Virus record (IMG/VR): IMGVR_UViG_3300031654_000269
Coordinates: 1 to 64,000 of that record
Source: a virus
Strand: one strand, 5' to 3'
Length of the DNA stretch: 64,000 nt
Shown piece after piece: positions 41,609-51,767 of the stretch. How positions within the stretch are numbered: position 1 is the stretch's first letter; each line of letters begins with the position of its first letter. Under the pieces are notes generated by a model. That model did no database searches. It worked only from the letters and a program-made list of their open reading frames with translations, and had not been told where the DNA came from. The translations under genes were made by a program, and so were the position numbers.

Positions 41609-42069
41609 TAGGATTTGATAAAGTGAAAGCAAATCTTGACCGAGAGATACGAGCTATTAAAGGCCGTACACTTGCAGGGTTGATTGAAGCTTCAATTATT
41701 GTAAGGAGAAGTATGAGCAAAACATCTCCCACTGTACCAATTGATACTCGTAACCTGGATCACAGTTGGTTTGTGGTTACTTCAAAAGGTACGGCTGCTG
41801 GAAATTCAGCTAGGTTTGAAGGGAAAAATGCCGGGAAGATGCAAGCAGATCATAATAGTGTAGTCACAGAGCAGAAGTCAGTTGTATCAAGTAAAAAGAA
41901 TCCGTATTTAATAATGGGATTCTCTGCAAATTATGCTGCATTCGTACATGAGATGGAAGGAGTTGATTGGTCAAAGCAAGGATCAGGAGGGAAGTTTTTT
42001 GAGAGTGCTTTAATGAGAAATACACCATTAATCTTACAAACTATTGGTAACAAAGCTAGAATAAAATGA
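41590..42069 (+). CDS. HK97 gp10-like tail completion protein
   Basis: A 159-residue protein with the gp10 pattern: an N-terminal helix (FDKVKANLDREI), SMSKTSPTVPIDTRNLDHSW and NYAAFVHEMEG followed by a C-terminal helix. It joins the neck and tail tube. Confidence 0.75.
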   Translation: MAKARIIGFDKVKANLDREIRAIKGRTLAGLIEASIIVRRSMSKTSPTVPIDTRNLDHSWFVVTSKGTAAGNSARFEGKNAGKMQADHNSVVTEQKSVVSSKKNPYLIMGFSANYAAFVHEMEGVDWSKQGSGGKFFESALMRNTPLILQTIGNKARIK

Positions 42070-42458
42070 ATTCAGCGAGCGAAGATATAAAAGACATGTT
42101 GGTTGATAACAGTTCATTGGGACTGGTTTTCGGTACTGATTTATTCATCGGAAAGATACCGACAACACCAGCCAATTGTATAACTATTAGAGATACTTCC
42201 GGAGGTATTCCGGATATATCATTGGATAGTAGTTCGTTTTATAATCCAACAGTACAGATTATTGTGAGAAATACAGATTATACTGTTGGGTATACTTTAA
42301 TTGAGAATATACGAGAATCATTACATGGCCGGGCACAGGAGACATGGAATGGTACTTTATATTCGGTTATTACAGCCCAAAGTGATATTGGTTCTCTTGG
42401 TTGGGATGATAATGACCGAGCGTTGTTTAGTATTAATTTTAATATGAAAAGGAGGTAA
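42066..42458 (+). CDS. Tail terminator / minor capsid protein
   Basis: A 130-residue protein with IKDMLVDNSSLGLVFGTDL at the start and a C-terminal GSLGWDDNDRALFSINF, which matches the phage minor capsid/tail terminator pattern (PF12691-like). It caps the tail tube for joining to the head. It overlaps gp10-like by ATGA. Confidence 0.72.
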   Translation: MNSASEDIKDMLVDNSSLGLVFGTDLFIGKIPTTPANCITIRDTSGGIPDISLDSSSFYNPTVQIIVRNTDYTVGYTLIENIRESLHGRAQETWNGTLYSVITAQSDIGSLGWDDNDRALFSINFNMKRR

Positions 42459-42461
42459 ATA

Positions 42462-42902
42462 ATGAGTGATGCTATTAGTGGAATTGGAACAACCTTTAGT
42501 AGATGGGATTCCTCATCGGCCGTAGCTGATTGGGTAGCATTGGCTGAGGTGAATTCTATATCAGGGCCAAGTATGTCCCGTGAGACTATTGATGTCACAA
42601 GCCTCGATTCTACAGGTGGTTATCGTGAGATAAAAGCAGCATTGAAAGATGGTGGAGATGTATCATTGTCTATGAATTTTACTCGGGCAAATTATGCTCT
42701 GATGAAAACAGACTTTGAATCAAATACATTACAGAACTATCAAATCTCATTGCCAGACGACGATAATACTTGTATTGAATTTACGGCTTTAGTGATGGAA
42801 CTGCCTTTGAATATCACTGTTGAAGACAAGGTGACTATGGATGTGACTATACATGTAAGTGGACAACCAAGTCTGTCGAGTGGTGGTAGCTCTAGCGTTT
42901 AA
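42462..42902 (+). CDS. Major tail tube protein
   Basis: A 146-residue protein: GTTFSRWD near the N-terminus, IDVTSLDSTGGYREIKAALKD, and a beta-sandwich C-terminal half. This is the TP901-1/lambda-V-type tube fold. AAAGGAGG precedes the ATG by about 8 bp and a terminator follows, both signs of high expression. Confidence 0.85.
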   Translation: MSDAISGIGTTFSRWDSSSAVADWVALAEVNSISGPSMSRETIDVTSLDSTGGYREIKAALKDGGDVSLSMNFTRANYALMKTDFESNTLQNYQISLPDDDNTCIEFTALVMELPLNITVEDKVTMDVTIHVSGQPSLSSGGSSSV

Positions 42903-42910
42903 AATTTAAC

Positions 42911-42940
42911 GATCCTAATCATGGATCATTTTTAGTTTTT
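42911..42940 (+). terminator. Rho-independent terminator after the tail tube gene
   Basis: GATCC at 42911-42915 and GGATC at 42923-42927 form a hairpin with a 7-base loop, followed by T5-A-G-T5. It probably reduces transcription into the chaperone and tape measure genes. Confidence 0.7.
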
Positions 42941-42968
42941 ATTTATTAATCAAATAAATTACAGAATA

Positions 42969-43391
42969 ATGGGATTTTTAGGAAAAGCAGCTTTACTGAA
43001 GAAGGATATCCTCAAGGTAAAGAGAGTCGATTTAGGAAATGATGATTTTGTCTTTGTAAGACAAATGACTGGACGTGAACGTGACAATTGGGAACAGTCT
43101 CTTATGAAAGAGGTGAAGGATTCAAAAGGTAAGAGAGATTACCAAACTAATTTAAGTGACTTCAGAGCAAAATTAGCGGTCAATACACTTTGTGATGAAC
43201 AAGGGAATTTGGTTCTTACAATGGTTGATTTCGAGAAGTTGTCGATGAATATGAGTTATACAAAACTTGAAGCCATTGTGAGTGCTGCTCAGGAATTAAA
43301 TAAAATAACTGAAGAGGATAAGGAGGCATTAACAAAAAACTCCTCAGGCGACCAGGTCGCCAATTCTACTTCAGACTCTGTAAAGAGTTAG
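42969..43391 (+). CDS. Tail assembly chaperone (gpG-like)
   Basis: A 140-residue protein with VRQMTGRERDNWEQSLMKE, typical of siphovirus tail assembly chaperones that protect the tape measure. A -1 frameshift signal at 43334 lets some ribosomes continue into the next frame, producing a gpGT-like fusion. The unshifted product ends in a Ser/Asp-rich tail encoded by the overlap. Confidence 0.85.
   Translation: MGFLGKAALLKKDILKVKRVDLGNDDFVFVRQMTGRERDNWEQSLMKEVKDSKGKRDYQTNLSDFRAKLAVNTLCDEQGNLVLTMVDFEKLSMNMSYTKLEAIVSAAQELNKITEEDKEALTKNSSGDQVANSTSDSVKS
43334..43361 (+). promoter_or_regulatory. -1 programmed frameshift signal
   Basis: The slippery heptamer A AAA AAC at 43334-43340 is in phase with the chaperone frame. 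Six bases later GGCGAC at 43347-43352 pairs with GTCGCC at 43356-43361 across a CAG loop, giving a stimulatory hairpin. After slipping, the -1 frame is open to 43753. Confidence 0.88.
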
Positions 43392-43753
43392 GTTTTCCAC
43401 ATCCTGATTATTTATTGGAGTGGTTAACTTCAGAACAAATATCAGAATGGGAAGCTTTTAATAACATTGAACCAATAGGAGATTTTAGATATGACTATCA
43501 TGCAGCTGCAATACAATCCACCATAGTAAATATTGGGAATTGTGTTGTTCCAAGGAAACGAGGATCACCTGCTCCAAAGATGACTGCTCCAACTGATTAT
43601 ATGCCAGAGTGGTATCAAGACGAGGATAACAGGAAAGATATCGAACCAAAGAAACAATCCATATCACAAATGAAAGAAATTTTGTTGGGTTGGGTTGGGA
43701 ACAAGAAAGGTAGAAAAAAGAAACCGATTATAAATAAAAAGAAAAATAAATGA
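43337..43753 (+). CDS. Tail chaperone frameshift extension (gpT-like)
   Basis: This frame begins after the slip site with LLRRPGRQFYFRLCKELGF and has PHPDYLLEWLTSEQISEWEAF, the usual gpT pattern. The nearest ATG-less start and the frame overlap show it is made as a fusion, giving a total of about 262 residues. The Lys/Arg/Pro-rich C-terminus fits binding to the tape measure or tube. Confidence 0.85.
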   Translation, partial: KLLRRPGRQFYFRLCKELGFPHPDYLLEWLTSEQISEWEAFNNIEPIGDFRYDYHAAAIQSTIVNIGNCVVPRKRGSPAPKMTAPTDYMPEWYQDEDNRKDIEPKKQSISQMKEILLGWVGNKKGRKKKPIINKKKNK

Positions 43754-46689
43754 ACATAGGTCATCTAATAGCATCCCTGGGAGTTGATACCGCTGGTATG
43801 GTTCGGGCTCGTCGTGAGATGGATCAAATGGAGCGACATTTTCAATCCAAGGTCAGTATGATGAACGCTCGAATGGCTACGATTGGTAAAACCGCTCAGA
43901 TGGTAGGTAAGAAAATGACGATGTATTTGACTTTACCAATGGTTTTAATCGGAGGTCTTGCTTTCAAATTGTATAAAGATTTTGATGCCTCCATGACAAA
44001 AATTGTCAGCCTTGTTGGTGTTGCTCAGGGACAGGTAGATTCTTGGCGTAGAAGTTTGATGAAGATGGGCCCAGAATTAGGAAAGTCACCTCAGGAATTA
44101 GCTGACGCTATGTTCTTTATTACTTCAGCAGGTTTACGTGGAGCTGATGCGTTAGATGCATTGGAAAAATCTGCAAAAGCTTCTGCGGCAGGACTGGGTG
44201 AAACGAAGATCGTGGCTGATCTTGTTACATCGGCAATGAATGCTTATGGAAAAGAGGTTTTAACTGCTGGAAATGCTACGGATATATTAGTTGCTACTGT
44301 CCGGGAAGGTAAAGCGGAGGCAGAAGCATTGGCATCCAGTATGGGAATGGTATTACCAATTGCATCTGCTATGGGAGTTTCATTTGATCAAGTAGGAGCT
44401 GCTGTAGCATCCATGACTCGTACAGGTACTAGTGCTCAAACGGCTTCGATGCAATTACGACAAATCTTAGCATCATTACTGAAGCCTACAAATGAAGCTG
44501 ATGAGGCTTTAGCTGCGATGAGTACCTCAAGTCGAGAACTTCGGAAATCATTACGTGAAGATGGATTAATTACAGTATTAACTAAATTGAATGATCTTCA
44601 AAAAGAATACGGAGATCAAACCCTCGCTAAAATATTCCCAAATATTCGAGCCCTCTCTGGAGTTTTAGATGTCATGGGTTCAAATGCAGCTGAGAATGTA
44701 GAAATATTTAACGCTCTTTCAGATGCTACCGGAGCTGCGGACTATGCATTTCAAAAAGTATCTCAGACTGCTGAATTCAAATGGAATAAAGCTATTGCTT
44801 CGGGTAAAGCTGCTTTGACAGAATTTGGTTCAATTCTATCAGAGACACTATTACCAATACTTGAAGGATTATCTGAAAAGTTACAAAATTTAACGAAGTG
44901 GTTTAGTAGTTTAAATGATGCTCAAAGGAAAATGATTATTGTGATAGGAGGAATTGTTGCGGTGGCTGGCCCAATGCTAAGTATCTTTGGAATGTTTGCT
45001 AGTTATATATTCCCTCTATTAACAAAATCTGCTTTGATGGCCGTTAAAGCATTTAGTGCTTTGAAATTAGCAATGATGGCAAATCCTATTACAGCAATTG
45101 TTGTAGGAGTCACGGCTTTGGCTGCTGCATACTTGTTATTAAGAAATAGAGCTAATGAAGTTTCTGCGGCTCAACAAGCATTAAATGATGTCAATGAAGA
45201 GGCTACGAGAAGTATTGCCCGTCAGAAGTCACAGGTTGATCAATTGTTCCGGATTGCTCAAAGTGAAGCAGCTACACTTGAACAACGTAAAGGAGCTATT
45301 CAGGAATTGAATCAGATTAGTCCTGAGTATCTTGGAAATCTTACAACAGAAAACATTCTTACAGAGGAAGGAACTAAACTCAAAACAGCATATATTAATG
45401 AATTGTTACGGGAAGCAAAAGTTATGGCTGCGAGGGAGAAACTTCAGGAGTTGGAATTACAGCGAATGAATGATATTATTTTGGGAGAAGCAAGAAAGAT
45501 AAAAGCATCACAAGCATTCACTGCTGCTATTTTAGTTAATCTTGGTTTGCAAAATCAAGCATATAATTACGCTGGGAATGCCGCTGAAGAAAATATGAAA
45601 AAAACAGAACAAGGAATTAATCAAGCCCAATCCGCTCTTGAAGAATATTTAGATACTTTGATGAAACCTTCTGATTTTATATCTCCTGTAATAGACGGTG
45701 GAGGTGGTGGTGGTGGCGGTGGTGGTGGCGGTGGTGGTGGAGCAGTAGGTGTTAGTGATGATGTGTTGAAATCATTAGATAATCTGGCGAATAAAGAAAA
45801 GCAAATTGCAATAATGAATCAAATATTGGGAGATTCTTATGACGAAAGTGCACAAAGTGTAAGTCTATATACTAGTGCTATTCAAGATTTGATTAGTAAA
45901 GGTCTTGAACCTGGAGATCGTCAATTAAGTGAAGTCATTGCAAAATTAGAGCTTGCTCAAATTGCCGTTGAGAACGAAACTGCTGCTCAACAGCTAGCTA
46001 CAGTTCAGGAAAATTTATTGGCCGATGCTGGTAAACATCTTATTGATGTTAATAACGCTTTGATTGATAGTTTTGAAAATGCAAAAACATCTATACGAGG
46101 AGCTGAGGATTCTTTAGGATCATACAAGAAAACATTCAAAAAATTAGCTGAAGATATAGTTCTCTCTGATGATGAGAAACGACAACAATTGATAGCTAAT
46201 ATTGATCAAATAGCTTGGGCAACTTCAAGTATGCTTAATAATGTAGCAGGTATGTGGGAGGCTTCAAAACAAAGAGAGATAGATGCTGCTGAAGGGAATC
46301 AAAAGAAGATTGAAGCTATTAATGAAAAATACGCAAAGAAACAAAAAGCAGTAGCAATTGCAATGGCTATTATCAACACTGCTGTTGGAGTTACAAAAGC
46401 TTTGGATCAGGGAGGGATAGTTGGAATTATAACGGGAGCACTTGTTGCTGCGGCAGGAGCTATTCAAATAGCTACAATTACTGGAACGAAGTTAGCTCAT
46501 GGAGGAACTATCCCACCAGGATATCCAAATGATTCATACCCAGCTTTATTAACGAGTGGTGAAACTGTTCAACCACCTATTCCATTAAATAGAGGAGGAA
46601 GTGGAAATCAACAACTTATAGCTCGTGTGAGTGGACAAGATTTATTATTTATATTGGAAGAAGCAGGAAATTCAAATCGTAATTTTTAA
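43750..46689 (+). CDS. Tape measure protein
   Basis: A 979-residue protein that sets tail length. It matches the PhageMin_Tail type: SPQELADAMFFITSAGLRG, MGVSFDQVGAAVASM and ASMQLRQILASLL in residues 110-280. Hydrophobic segments near residues 395-470 may help DNA entry through the membrane. A tract of about 15 Gly at residues 650-665 separates the two halves, and long helices follow. It overlaps the chaperone frame by ATGA. Confidence 0.92.
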   Translation: MNIGHLIASLGVDTAGMVRARREMDQMERHFQSKVSMMNARMATIGKTAQMVGKKMTMYLTLPMVLIGGLAFKLYKDFDASMTKIVSLVGVAQGQVDSWRRSLMKMGPELGKSPQELADAMFFITSAGLRGADALDALEKSAKASAAGLGETKIVADLVTSAMNAYGKEVLTAGNATDILVATVREGKAEAEALASSMGMVLPIASAMGVSFDQVGAAVASMTRTGTSAQTASMQLRQILASLLKPTNEADEALAAMSTSSRELRKSLREDGLITVLTKLNDLQKEYGDQTLAKIFPNIRALSGVLDVMGSNAAENVEIFNALSDATGAADYAFQKVSQTAEFKWNKAIASGKAALTEFGSILSETLLPILEGLSEKLQNLTKWFSSLNDAQRKMIIVIGGIVAVAGPMLSIFGMFASYIFPLLTKSALMAVKAFSALKLAMMANPITAIVVGVTALAAAYLLLRNRANEVSAAQQALNDVNEEATRSIARQKSQVDQLFRIAQSEAATLEQRKGAIQELNQISPEYLGNLTTENILTEEGTKLKTAYINELLREAKVMAAREKLQELELQRMNDIILGEARKIKASQAFTAAILVNLGLQNQAYNYAGNAAEENMKKTEQGINQAQSALEEYLDTLMKPSDFISPVIDGGGGGGGGGGGGGGGAVGVSDDVLKSLDNLANKEKQIAIMNQILGDSYDESAQSVSLYTSAIQDLISKGLEPGDRQLSEVIAKLELAQIAVENETAAQQLATVQENLLADAGKHLIDVNNALIDSFENAKTSIRGAEDSLGSYKKTFKKLAEDIVLSDDEKRQQLIANIDQIAWATSSMLNNVAGMWEASKQREIDAAEGNQKKIEAINEKYAKKQKAVAIAMAIINTAVGVTKALDQGGIVGIITGALVAAAGAIQIATITGTKLAHGGTIPPGYPNDSYPALLTSGETVQPPIPLNRGGSGNQQLIARVSGQDLLFILEEAGNSNRNF

Positions 46690-46692
46690 GAA

Positions 46693-49600
46693 ATGGCATA
46701 CGTAAAAAAGTTTGAATACAGTCACTACGATTTCTACGATACTATCCACTACCGAGTTGAATTACTACAAGATGGAGCAGGAGCGGGATCAACAAGTATT
46801 CAAAATGGTACAATTGACCCAACTCATCTAAAAACCAATAAAATTAGTCGTAGTGGATTAGATATTGTCTATGGTAGTGAATTTACGTTCTCATTTGTAG
46901 TTGACCGAGATGATATTTCAGATTATGATGATTTATTTGAATCCGTCTATAAAGAGTGGCGTTTGGATTTTTATAAGGATGAGGTATTGGATTGGAGAGG
47001 TTATATACAATCTGATGCTATTCAACGGACAATAACCGGTAATGTCATAGTAATTGAAATTGCCGCAACAGATGCGTTAAAGGATTTATCAAAGGAAGAA
47101 TTTCGGTATAATGGTCAGATAATAACAGGTAAGTCTCTTAGTATACTTACAATTGTGCGAAGAGCGTTAGAACCATTAGGAATTGATCTACCCTTCCAAG
47201 TAAAGTTAGGTACATGGGAAACTACTTATGGAGCTGCGGATAGCAATTGCTTACATACCACTTTTGTATATGTAGATAGATTTGCTAGGTCTGTATCTGG
47301 AAAAACGGAAGTAGATAGTTGTTTAACAGTTATAGAAGCTGTTTTAAAAGACTTCAATGTAGTCCTCAGGCAGATTCATGGATGTTATCGAATAGGAGCA
47401 AAGCATGAAGGAAACTCCTATTATTATCAATATACCTGGGCACTTAATTTACAGGGGAGATATTCTTCTACTGGTGATGTAGTTGATACAACCAGTTGGA
47501 AGTTGGAAGGTGAACCAACGATGTCTTTAATTAGTCCTCTACAACGAGTTGAAATTACTCATCGTAATAGAAATATGGGATCATCTCTGGTTGAGGATTT
47601 GGATGATTGGACGACTGGACCATGGGATATCCAATTCGATAGCTATTACACAGAAGATTCAGGAGATACTTTGGTATTACTAGATGATTATAATTTTTCC
47701 CATAACAGAATTCTCACACTGACAGATGATTTTAGTCTGACAAAAGTAACTGATTCAGATTATGTACGAGTCAACCTTAGCTTTCAGATTCGTGGTAAGG
47801 ATTCTGATTATCTGACAAATCGAAATCATAGTGTTGTTAGAATTTATATTGTAAATAATGAAGATTCATCTTTACTTGCAGCCACAACAAATCTTACTCC
47901 AAGTTGGGGAACGATGGAAACTAGTAATATTGATGCCACATTAATTACAGCCTCTGGTGATTTTAATATTGAGATTGAATTTGAAACATTTGGATTAGGG
48001 GATTATGCCTGTGAATTTTTAATAAAAGATGTTAATATTACTAAAGTAACAGTTGCGGATGAAGGGGAAATTATTTCTGATATTTCATTTGATGAATTTA
48101 CTCAAGTTCAATCAGATACAGAAGGACGGGAAATTGTAGAGGTTGAAACATTATTTGGAGACACGGGGCAGGACGGAGATTTAGGTGCTTTTTATGTGAG
48201 TGGAGGAGGAACTGAGAATTCTACATTTTGGAGACGTTATGGAAAACCAACAGAAGCAATTCCTATTATTGAAAGTTATGGATTATGTTTATTAACAGAT
48301 CGTCAACGTTATAAAGAATTTATCAGTGGGTTAAATTATCATGATGTGAATGATATTTTACGATTGCATAATTGGATTGCAATAAACAGAGATAGTACTA
48401 CTCGATATTATCGTATCCAGGCTTTTGATAAATCATTCCGTAGAAATATGGTTTCTTTACGTATAGAGGAAATTATATCTTCAAATATTACGTATGAGGC
48501 CACTAAAATTATTTTGAGTTCTGTTGATGGGGAAGGCTCAGGAGGTAGTACGATAGTCGGTTCAGGTGGAGGTTCATTTAGTTTATTGGATCATAATAAC
48601 ATCATTGGTGGTTTACATTTGGATACCGGTGAGCGGGCTCAATGGGATCAGGCGTATACTGATCGTATGAAATGGGATGGAGGAGCTTCAGAACTTGTTG
48701 CTGCTACAGGAAGAACATCATTGGAACTTGGGACAGCAGCTTTGTTAAATGCTTCTGGATTAGCTAATGATTATTTATTAGTAGGAAAGAGTATCAGTGA
48801 ATTTGAAGGAGATAGTGAATTACAATGGAATGGAACCACGTTCAGAATATACTCTTCCACTAAGAGATTAACTTTTTATCCTGAATCATCTACTGATGTC
48901 GCAAAAATCTATTACTATAATGAAGAAGGAGGTTATCTTGATCTTGCTCTTGGAAGTTCAGCTTTAACTGTAAAAGCTAATATGCATATATGTATCAATA
49001 CTACTACCGATAGTGGATATAATTTGAATGTAAGTGGTTCAGGTTATTTTAGTACTACTTTAAATGTTGGAACTGATCTTGATGTGGATGGTACTGGAAA
49101 TATTGCTGGAGTATTAACTTGCCAGAATGATGTTGGAAGCGCTTCATTCGTTAGTGGGTTCGCTGGTAGTGGTTGGAGGTTGGATTATGATACTGATTAT
49201 ACTTTGACAGTGGATAATTTATATGTCAGGAAGGCAATGAACGTATATGAATTAATAATTAATCAAATTCGTGCTACAAATGGTTCCTTGTGGGTAACTG
49301 ATGCAATTAAGATTGATTCCGTAACTGCTGAGTCAGATATATTCATTTGTTCTATTGATTCAGATGGTGGAAATATTACTGCTCCATTTGTAGAGGATGA
49401 TATTGTACGTTGTCAGAAATGGACGGGACGAGGGGTGAAATATTATAGTGCTGCGGTATTATCTGTTGATTCTGATGGACAGGCTTTTACGCTGGATGTA
49501 GTTGATGGATCGGATGAACCAGAGGCAGATGATATAGTTGTCCGAGTTGGTAATTCCTCATCTGCTTCAGATAGACAGGGGAGCATCTATTTGACAGCAA

Positions 49601-50706
49601 GTGATGATGATGCTCCTTATATTGATGTATTGGATGATGTGACATCGTATGATTTTTCTGGTAAGACAAAAGTGAGGATAGGGAATTTGGATGGAATAAC
49701 AGATGCTGATTTTGGAAGTTTAAGTGGGTATGGATTATATAGTACAGATGCTTATCTAAAAGGTGGAATATATGCAGGCACCGGAGAAATAGGTGGATGG
49801 GTAATTGCAGAAAATACAATATCTAGTGGATATGCTTATCTATGTAGTGAAGAAAATACTACTGATTATGATGATACCAACATGACTGAGATCGGTCTAG
49901 GATTATATATTAAGACAGGAACTACAACGACTGATAAAATTGATATGCTTCAGGTGGGTCAAATTTATCCTGCTTATGCTTTAGGGGGTGGAACTGAAAA
50001 CATTTCTCTTACTGAATTTAACGATGCTGGTTATGGAATATTTTATGGAATTAATATTACCAGATATAATTCGAGACCTGATGGATACCGAAAAATACTA
50101 TTTCGAGTGTCCGATGAAGGAGGAGTTTGTGGAGGGTTTTTATTTGATGAAGAAAAATTTTATTATGGGGATTTAGAATTATATCACAATTTTAGTTCTA
50201 GTGATAACCTCTTGTCTATTGATAGTTCAGTTTCAACAGGGGTATCTCACGGAGTTGTTGAAATTTACAACGCTAACTCCTCCTATGTAACCAATGTATT
50301 AATCTTAAAACAAAACGTAACGGCAGTTGATCGTAACGTGATGCGCATTTATTCCGGATCGTCCGGTGGAACAGATGAAGGTGGTTTGACAATCAGTTAT
50401 GGAACTCTCGCTATTGTACAAGGGTCAGATATTCGGAGAAAAGAGAATATTGAAACAATAAAAAACGGGTTGGATATTGTTAATGAACTCAACCCAGCAC
50501 TTTTTCACTGGAAAGATTATACTAAAAATCCAGAGGATGGATCAAAGATAGCCTCTTTCATAGCTCAAGAAATTGAAACTGTTTTACCAAATATGGTACA
50601 TGAAGGAGACGGTGGAGAAAAATTTATTAATATCGATTATATTATACCTTACATCGTATCAGCAATTCAAGAATTGAGTAACAAATTAAAATGTAATCAA
50701 TCATGA
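46693..50706 (+). CDS. Tail hub/fibre protein with S74 chaperone domain
   Basis: A 1337-residue protein. The N-terminal 650 residues resemble distal tail/hub proteins (YRVELLQDG, FSFVVDRDD, LDFYKDEVLDWRGYI). A Gly/Ser linker near 615-640 leads to fibre-like repeats. The last 100 residues carry the peptidase S74 intramolecular chaperone (SDIRRKENIETIKNGLDIV and ASFIAQEIETVLPNM), which trimerises the fibre and cuts itself off. One polypeptide thus links hub and receptor-binding fibre. Confidence 0.85.
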   Translation: MAYVKKFEYSHYDFYDTIHYRVELLQDGAGAGSTSIQNGTIDPTHLKTNKISRSGLDIVYGSEFTFSFVVDRDDISDYDDLFESVYKEWRLDFYKDEVLDWRGYIQSDAIQRTITGNVIVIEIAATDALKDLSKEEFRYNGQIITGKSLSILTIVRRALEPLGIDLPFQVKLGTWETTYGAADSNCLHTTFVYVDRFARSVSGKTEVDSCLTVIEAVLKDFNVVLRQIHGCYRIGAKHEGNSYYYQYTWALNLQGRYSSTGDVVDTTSWKLEGEPTMSLISPLQRVEITHRNRNMGSSLVEDLDDWTTGPWDIQFDSYYTEDSGDTLVLLDDYNFSHNRILTLTDDFSLTKVTDSDYVRVNLSFQIRGKDSDYLTNRNHSVVRIYIVNNEDSSLLAATTNLTPSWGTMETSNIDATLITASGDFNIEIEFETFGLGDYACEFLIKDVNITKVTVADEGEIISDISFDEFTQVQSDTEGREIVEVETLFGDTGQDGDLGAFYVSGGGTENSTFWRRYGKPTEAIPIIESYGLCLLTDRQRYKEFISGLNYHDVNDILRLHNWIAINRDSTTRYYRIQAFDKSFRRNMVSLRIEEIISSNITYEATKIILSSVDGEGSGGSTIVGSGGGSFSLLDHNNIIGGLHLDTGERAQWDQAYTDRMKWDGGASELVAATGRTSLELGTAALLNASGLANDYLLVGKSISEFEGDSELQWNGTTFRIYSSTKRLTFYPESSTDVAKIYYYNEEGGYLDLALGSSALTVKANMHICINTTTDSGYNLNVSGSGYFSTTLNVGTDLDVDGTGNIAGVLTCQNDVGSASFVSGFAGSGWRLDYDTDYTLTVDNLYVRKAMNVYELIINQIRATNGSLWVTDAIKIDSVTAESDIFICSIDSDGGNITAPFVEDDIVRCQKWTGRGVKYYSAAVLSVDSDGQAFTLDVVDGSDEPEADDIVVRVGNSSSASDRQGSIYLTASDDDAPYIDVLDDVTSYDFSGKTKVRIGNLDGITDADFGSLSGYGLYSTDAYLKGGIYAGTGEIGGWVIAENTISSGYAYLCSEENTTDYDDTNMTEIGLGLYIKTGTTTTDKIDMLQVGQIYPAYALGGGTENISLTEFNDAGYGIFYGINITRYNSRPDGYRKILFRVSDEGGVCGGFLFDEEKFYYGDLELYHNFSSSDNLLSIDSSVSTGVSHGVVEIYNANSSYVTNVLILKQNVTAVDRNVMRIYSGSSGGTDEGGLTISYGTLAIVQGSDIRRKENIETIKNGLDIVNELNPALFHWKDYTKNPEDGSKIASFIAQEIETVLPNMVHEGDGGEKFINIDYIIPYIVSAIQELSNKLKCNQS

Positions 50707-51044
50707 AATTAAAAACTATTATTATTGCATTCAATGGAATCACGCAAGTATATGATTCTATTGAAGAGTTCAAACGTAAATGGGAACTCCTCTCAGCTTA
50801 TAAAGAGCTACGAGAAGTAATGGATATGTTTGAAAAGGAAAAGGAAAAGAAGCTCTCTGATCTGATGAATGAACAGAAGCAAATTTCCCCAATCAACGTT
50901 CCTAAAGCAAATGCTCGCATTGCTGAGATTGCCGAGCAGGAAATCAAGTTGAAGAATCAATTGAAGTTTACAAAACAAGAGATTGAAAAATCAAAAATAA
51001 AGGGTTCTGAATTAGTGAATATTATTGATTTTATTAAAGAATAA
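50703..51044 (+). CDS. Coiled-coil protein, unknown
   Basis: A 113-residue, mostly helical protein with long charged heptads (RKWELLSAYKELREVMDMFE). No domain recognised. It overlaps the fibre gene by ATGA and might be a fibre chaperone or a tail-tip accessory. Confidence 0.6.
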   Translation: MKLKTIIIAFNGITQVYDSIEEFKRKWELLSAYKELREVMDMFEKEKEKKLSDLMNEQKQISPINVPKANARIAEIAEQEIKLKNQLKFTKQEIEKSKIKGSELVNIIDFIKE

Positions 51045-51049
51045 GTAAA

Positions 51050-51307
51050 ATGAAAACAGTTAAAAGAATTTGGAAATGGTTGAGTGGTAAAAAATCAGCC
51101 ATTGGTATTGTAGGACTAAGTTTCTGTCAACTGGGATTAATAAAGAATAACATCAACCCAGGTGTACTTGAAATACTAAATCTATTGTTTACTATAATGG
51201 GAGGGGCTGGAGTTATTCATAGAGACTGGAAATCTGATAACTCAGTCTTGAAGAGAGTCAATAAATCCATCAATCAGTCCGTTCAGAAGTACAAAAAAAA
51301 TAATTGA
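51050..51307 (+). CDS. Small membrane-associated protein, holin-like
   Basis: An 85-residue protein: a basic amphipathic start (MKTVKRIWKWLSGKKS), one or two hydrophobic segments (AIGIVGLSFCQLGLI and EILNLLFTIMGGAGVI) and a basic tail. The layout fits small phage holins, but no family was recognised. Confidence 0.55.
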   Translation: MKTVKRIWKWLSGKKSAIGIVGLSFCQLGLIKNNINPGVLEILNLLFTIMGGAGVIHRDWKSDNSVLKRVNKSINQSVQKYKKNN

Positions 51308-51353
51308 TTTGGTATTAAATAATTTCTATGTTTAACAATTAAAATTTCTAATC

Positions 51354-51737
51354 ATGAATGATGTATTAATGTTTTTAAAGGAATCCCATATTAAATGGGG
51401 AATTGACACTATTGATGACTTCACTCACTTTGGTATGATCGGTGAAGCTGTAGAACGACCGGTACTCAGTATTGCTTTTAATCAGTTGAATAAATTTGTT
51501 TCACCGAAAGTTCCGGATGATTTTAAAACTGAAATTCACGAGGCACTTGATAAAGTAGTGGAAGGGAATTATCCAGCTGCCGTTGACGAAGCATTTGACG
51601 TTGTTCAGCTTGCTGTTGAAAAAATCAAGAAGCTTGATCCGGTTGTCCGGGAAATTGCTGAAGCATTACTGAAAGTGATTGAGGCTGCTCTGGTTGGTCT
51701 TATTGAAAAGAAGAAAGCAGAATCGGCTCAGGAGTAA
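51354..51737 (+). CDS. Helical protein of unknown function, last late gene
   Basis: A 127-residue, mostly helical, Val/Ile/Glu-rich protein (VEKIKKLDPVVREIAEALLK). No domain recognised. Its leader is almost identical to that of the acidic protein gene at 8229, which is on the other strand. A strong terminator follows. Confidence 0.6.
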   Translation: MNDVLMFLKESHIKWGIDTIDDFTHFGMIGEAVERPVLSIAFNQLNKFVSPKVPDDFKTEIHEALDKVVEGNYPAAVDEAFDVVQLAVEKIKKLDPVVREIAEALLKVIEAALVGLIEKKKAESAQE

Positions 51738-51767
51738 GTGTAGGTAGATTGTTTTTTTCATAGTGAG

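Noticed and set aside
42066-42598. Minus-strand 106-residue frame over the tail genes
   Set aside because: It is opposite to the tail terminator and tube genes, which are supported by motifs and a ribosome site.
49487-49819. His/Leu-rich minus-strand frame in the fibre gene
   Set aside because: It is antisense to fibre repeats and has no leader or neighbours in the same direction.
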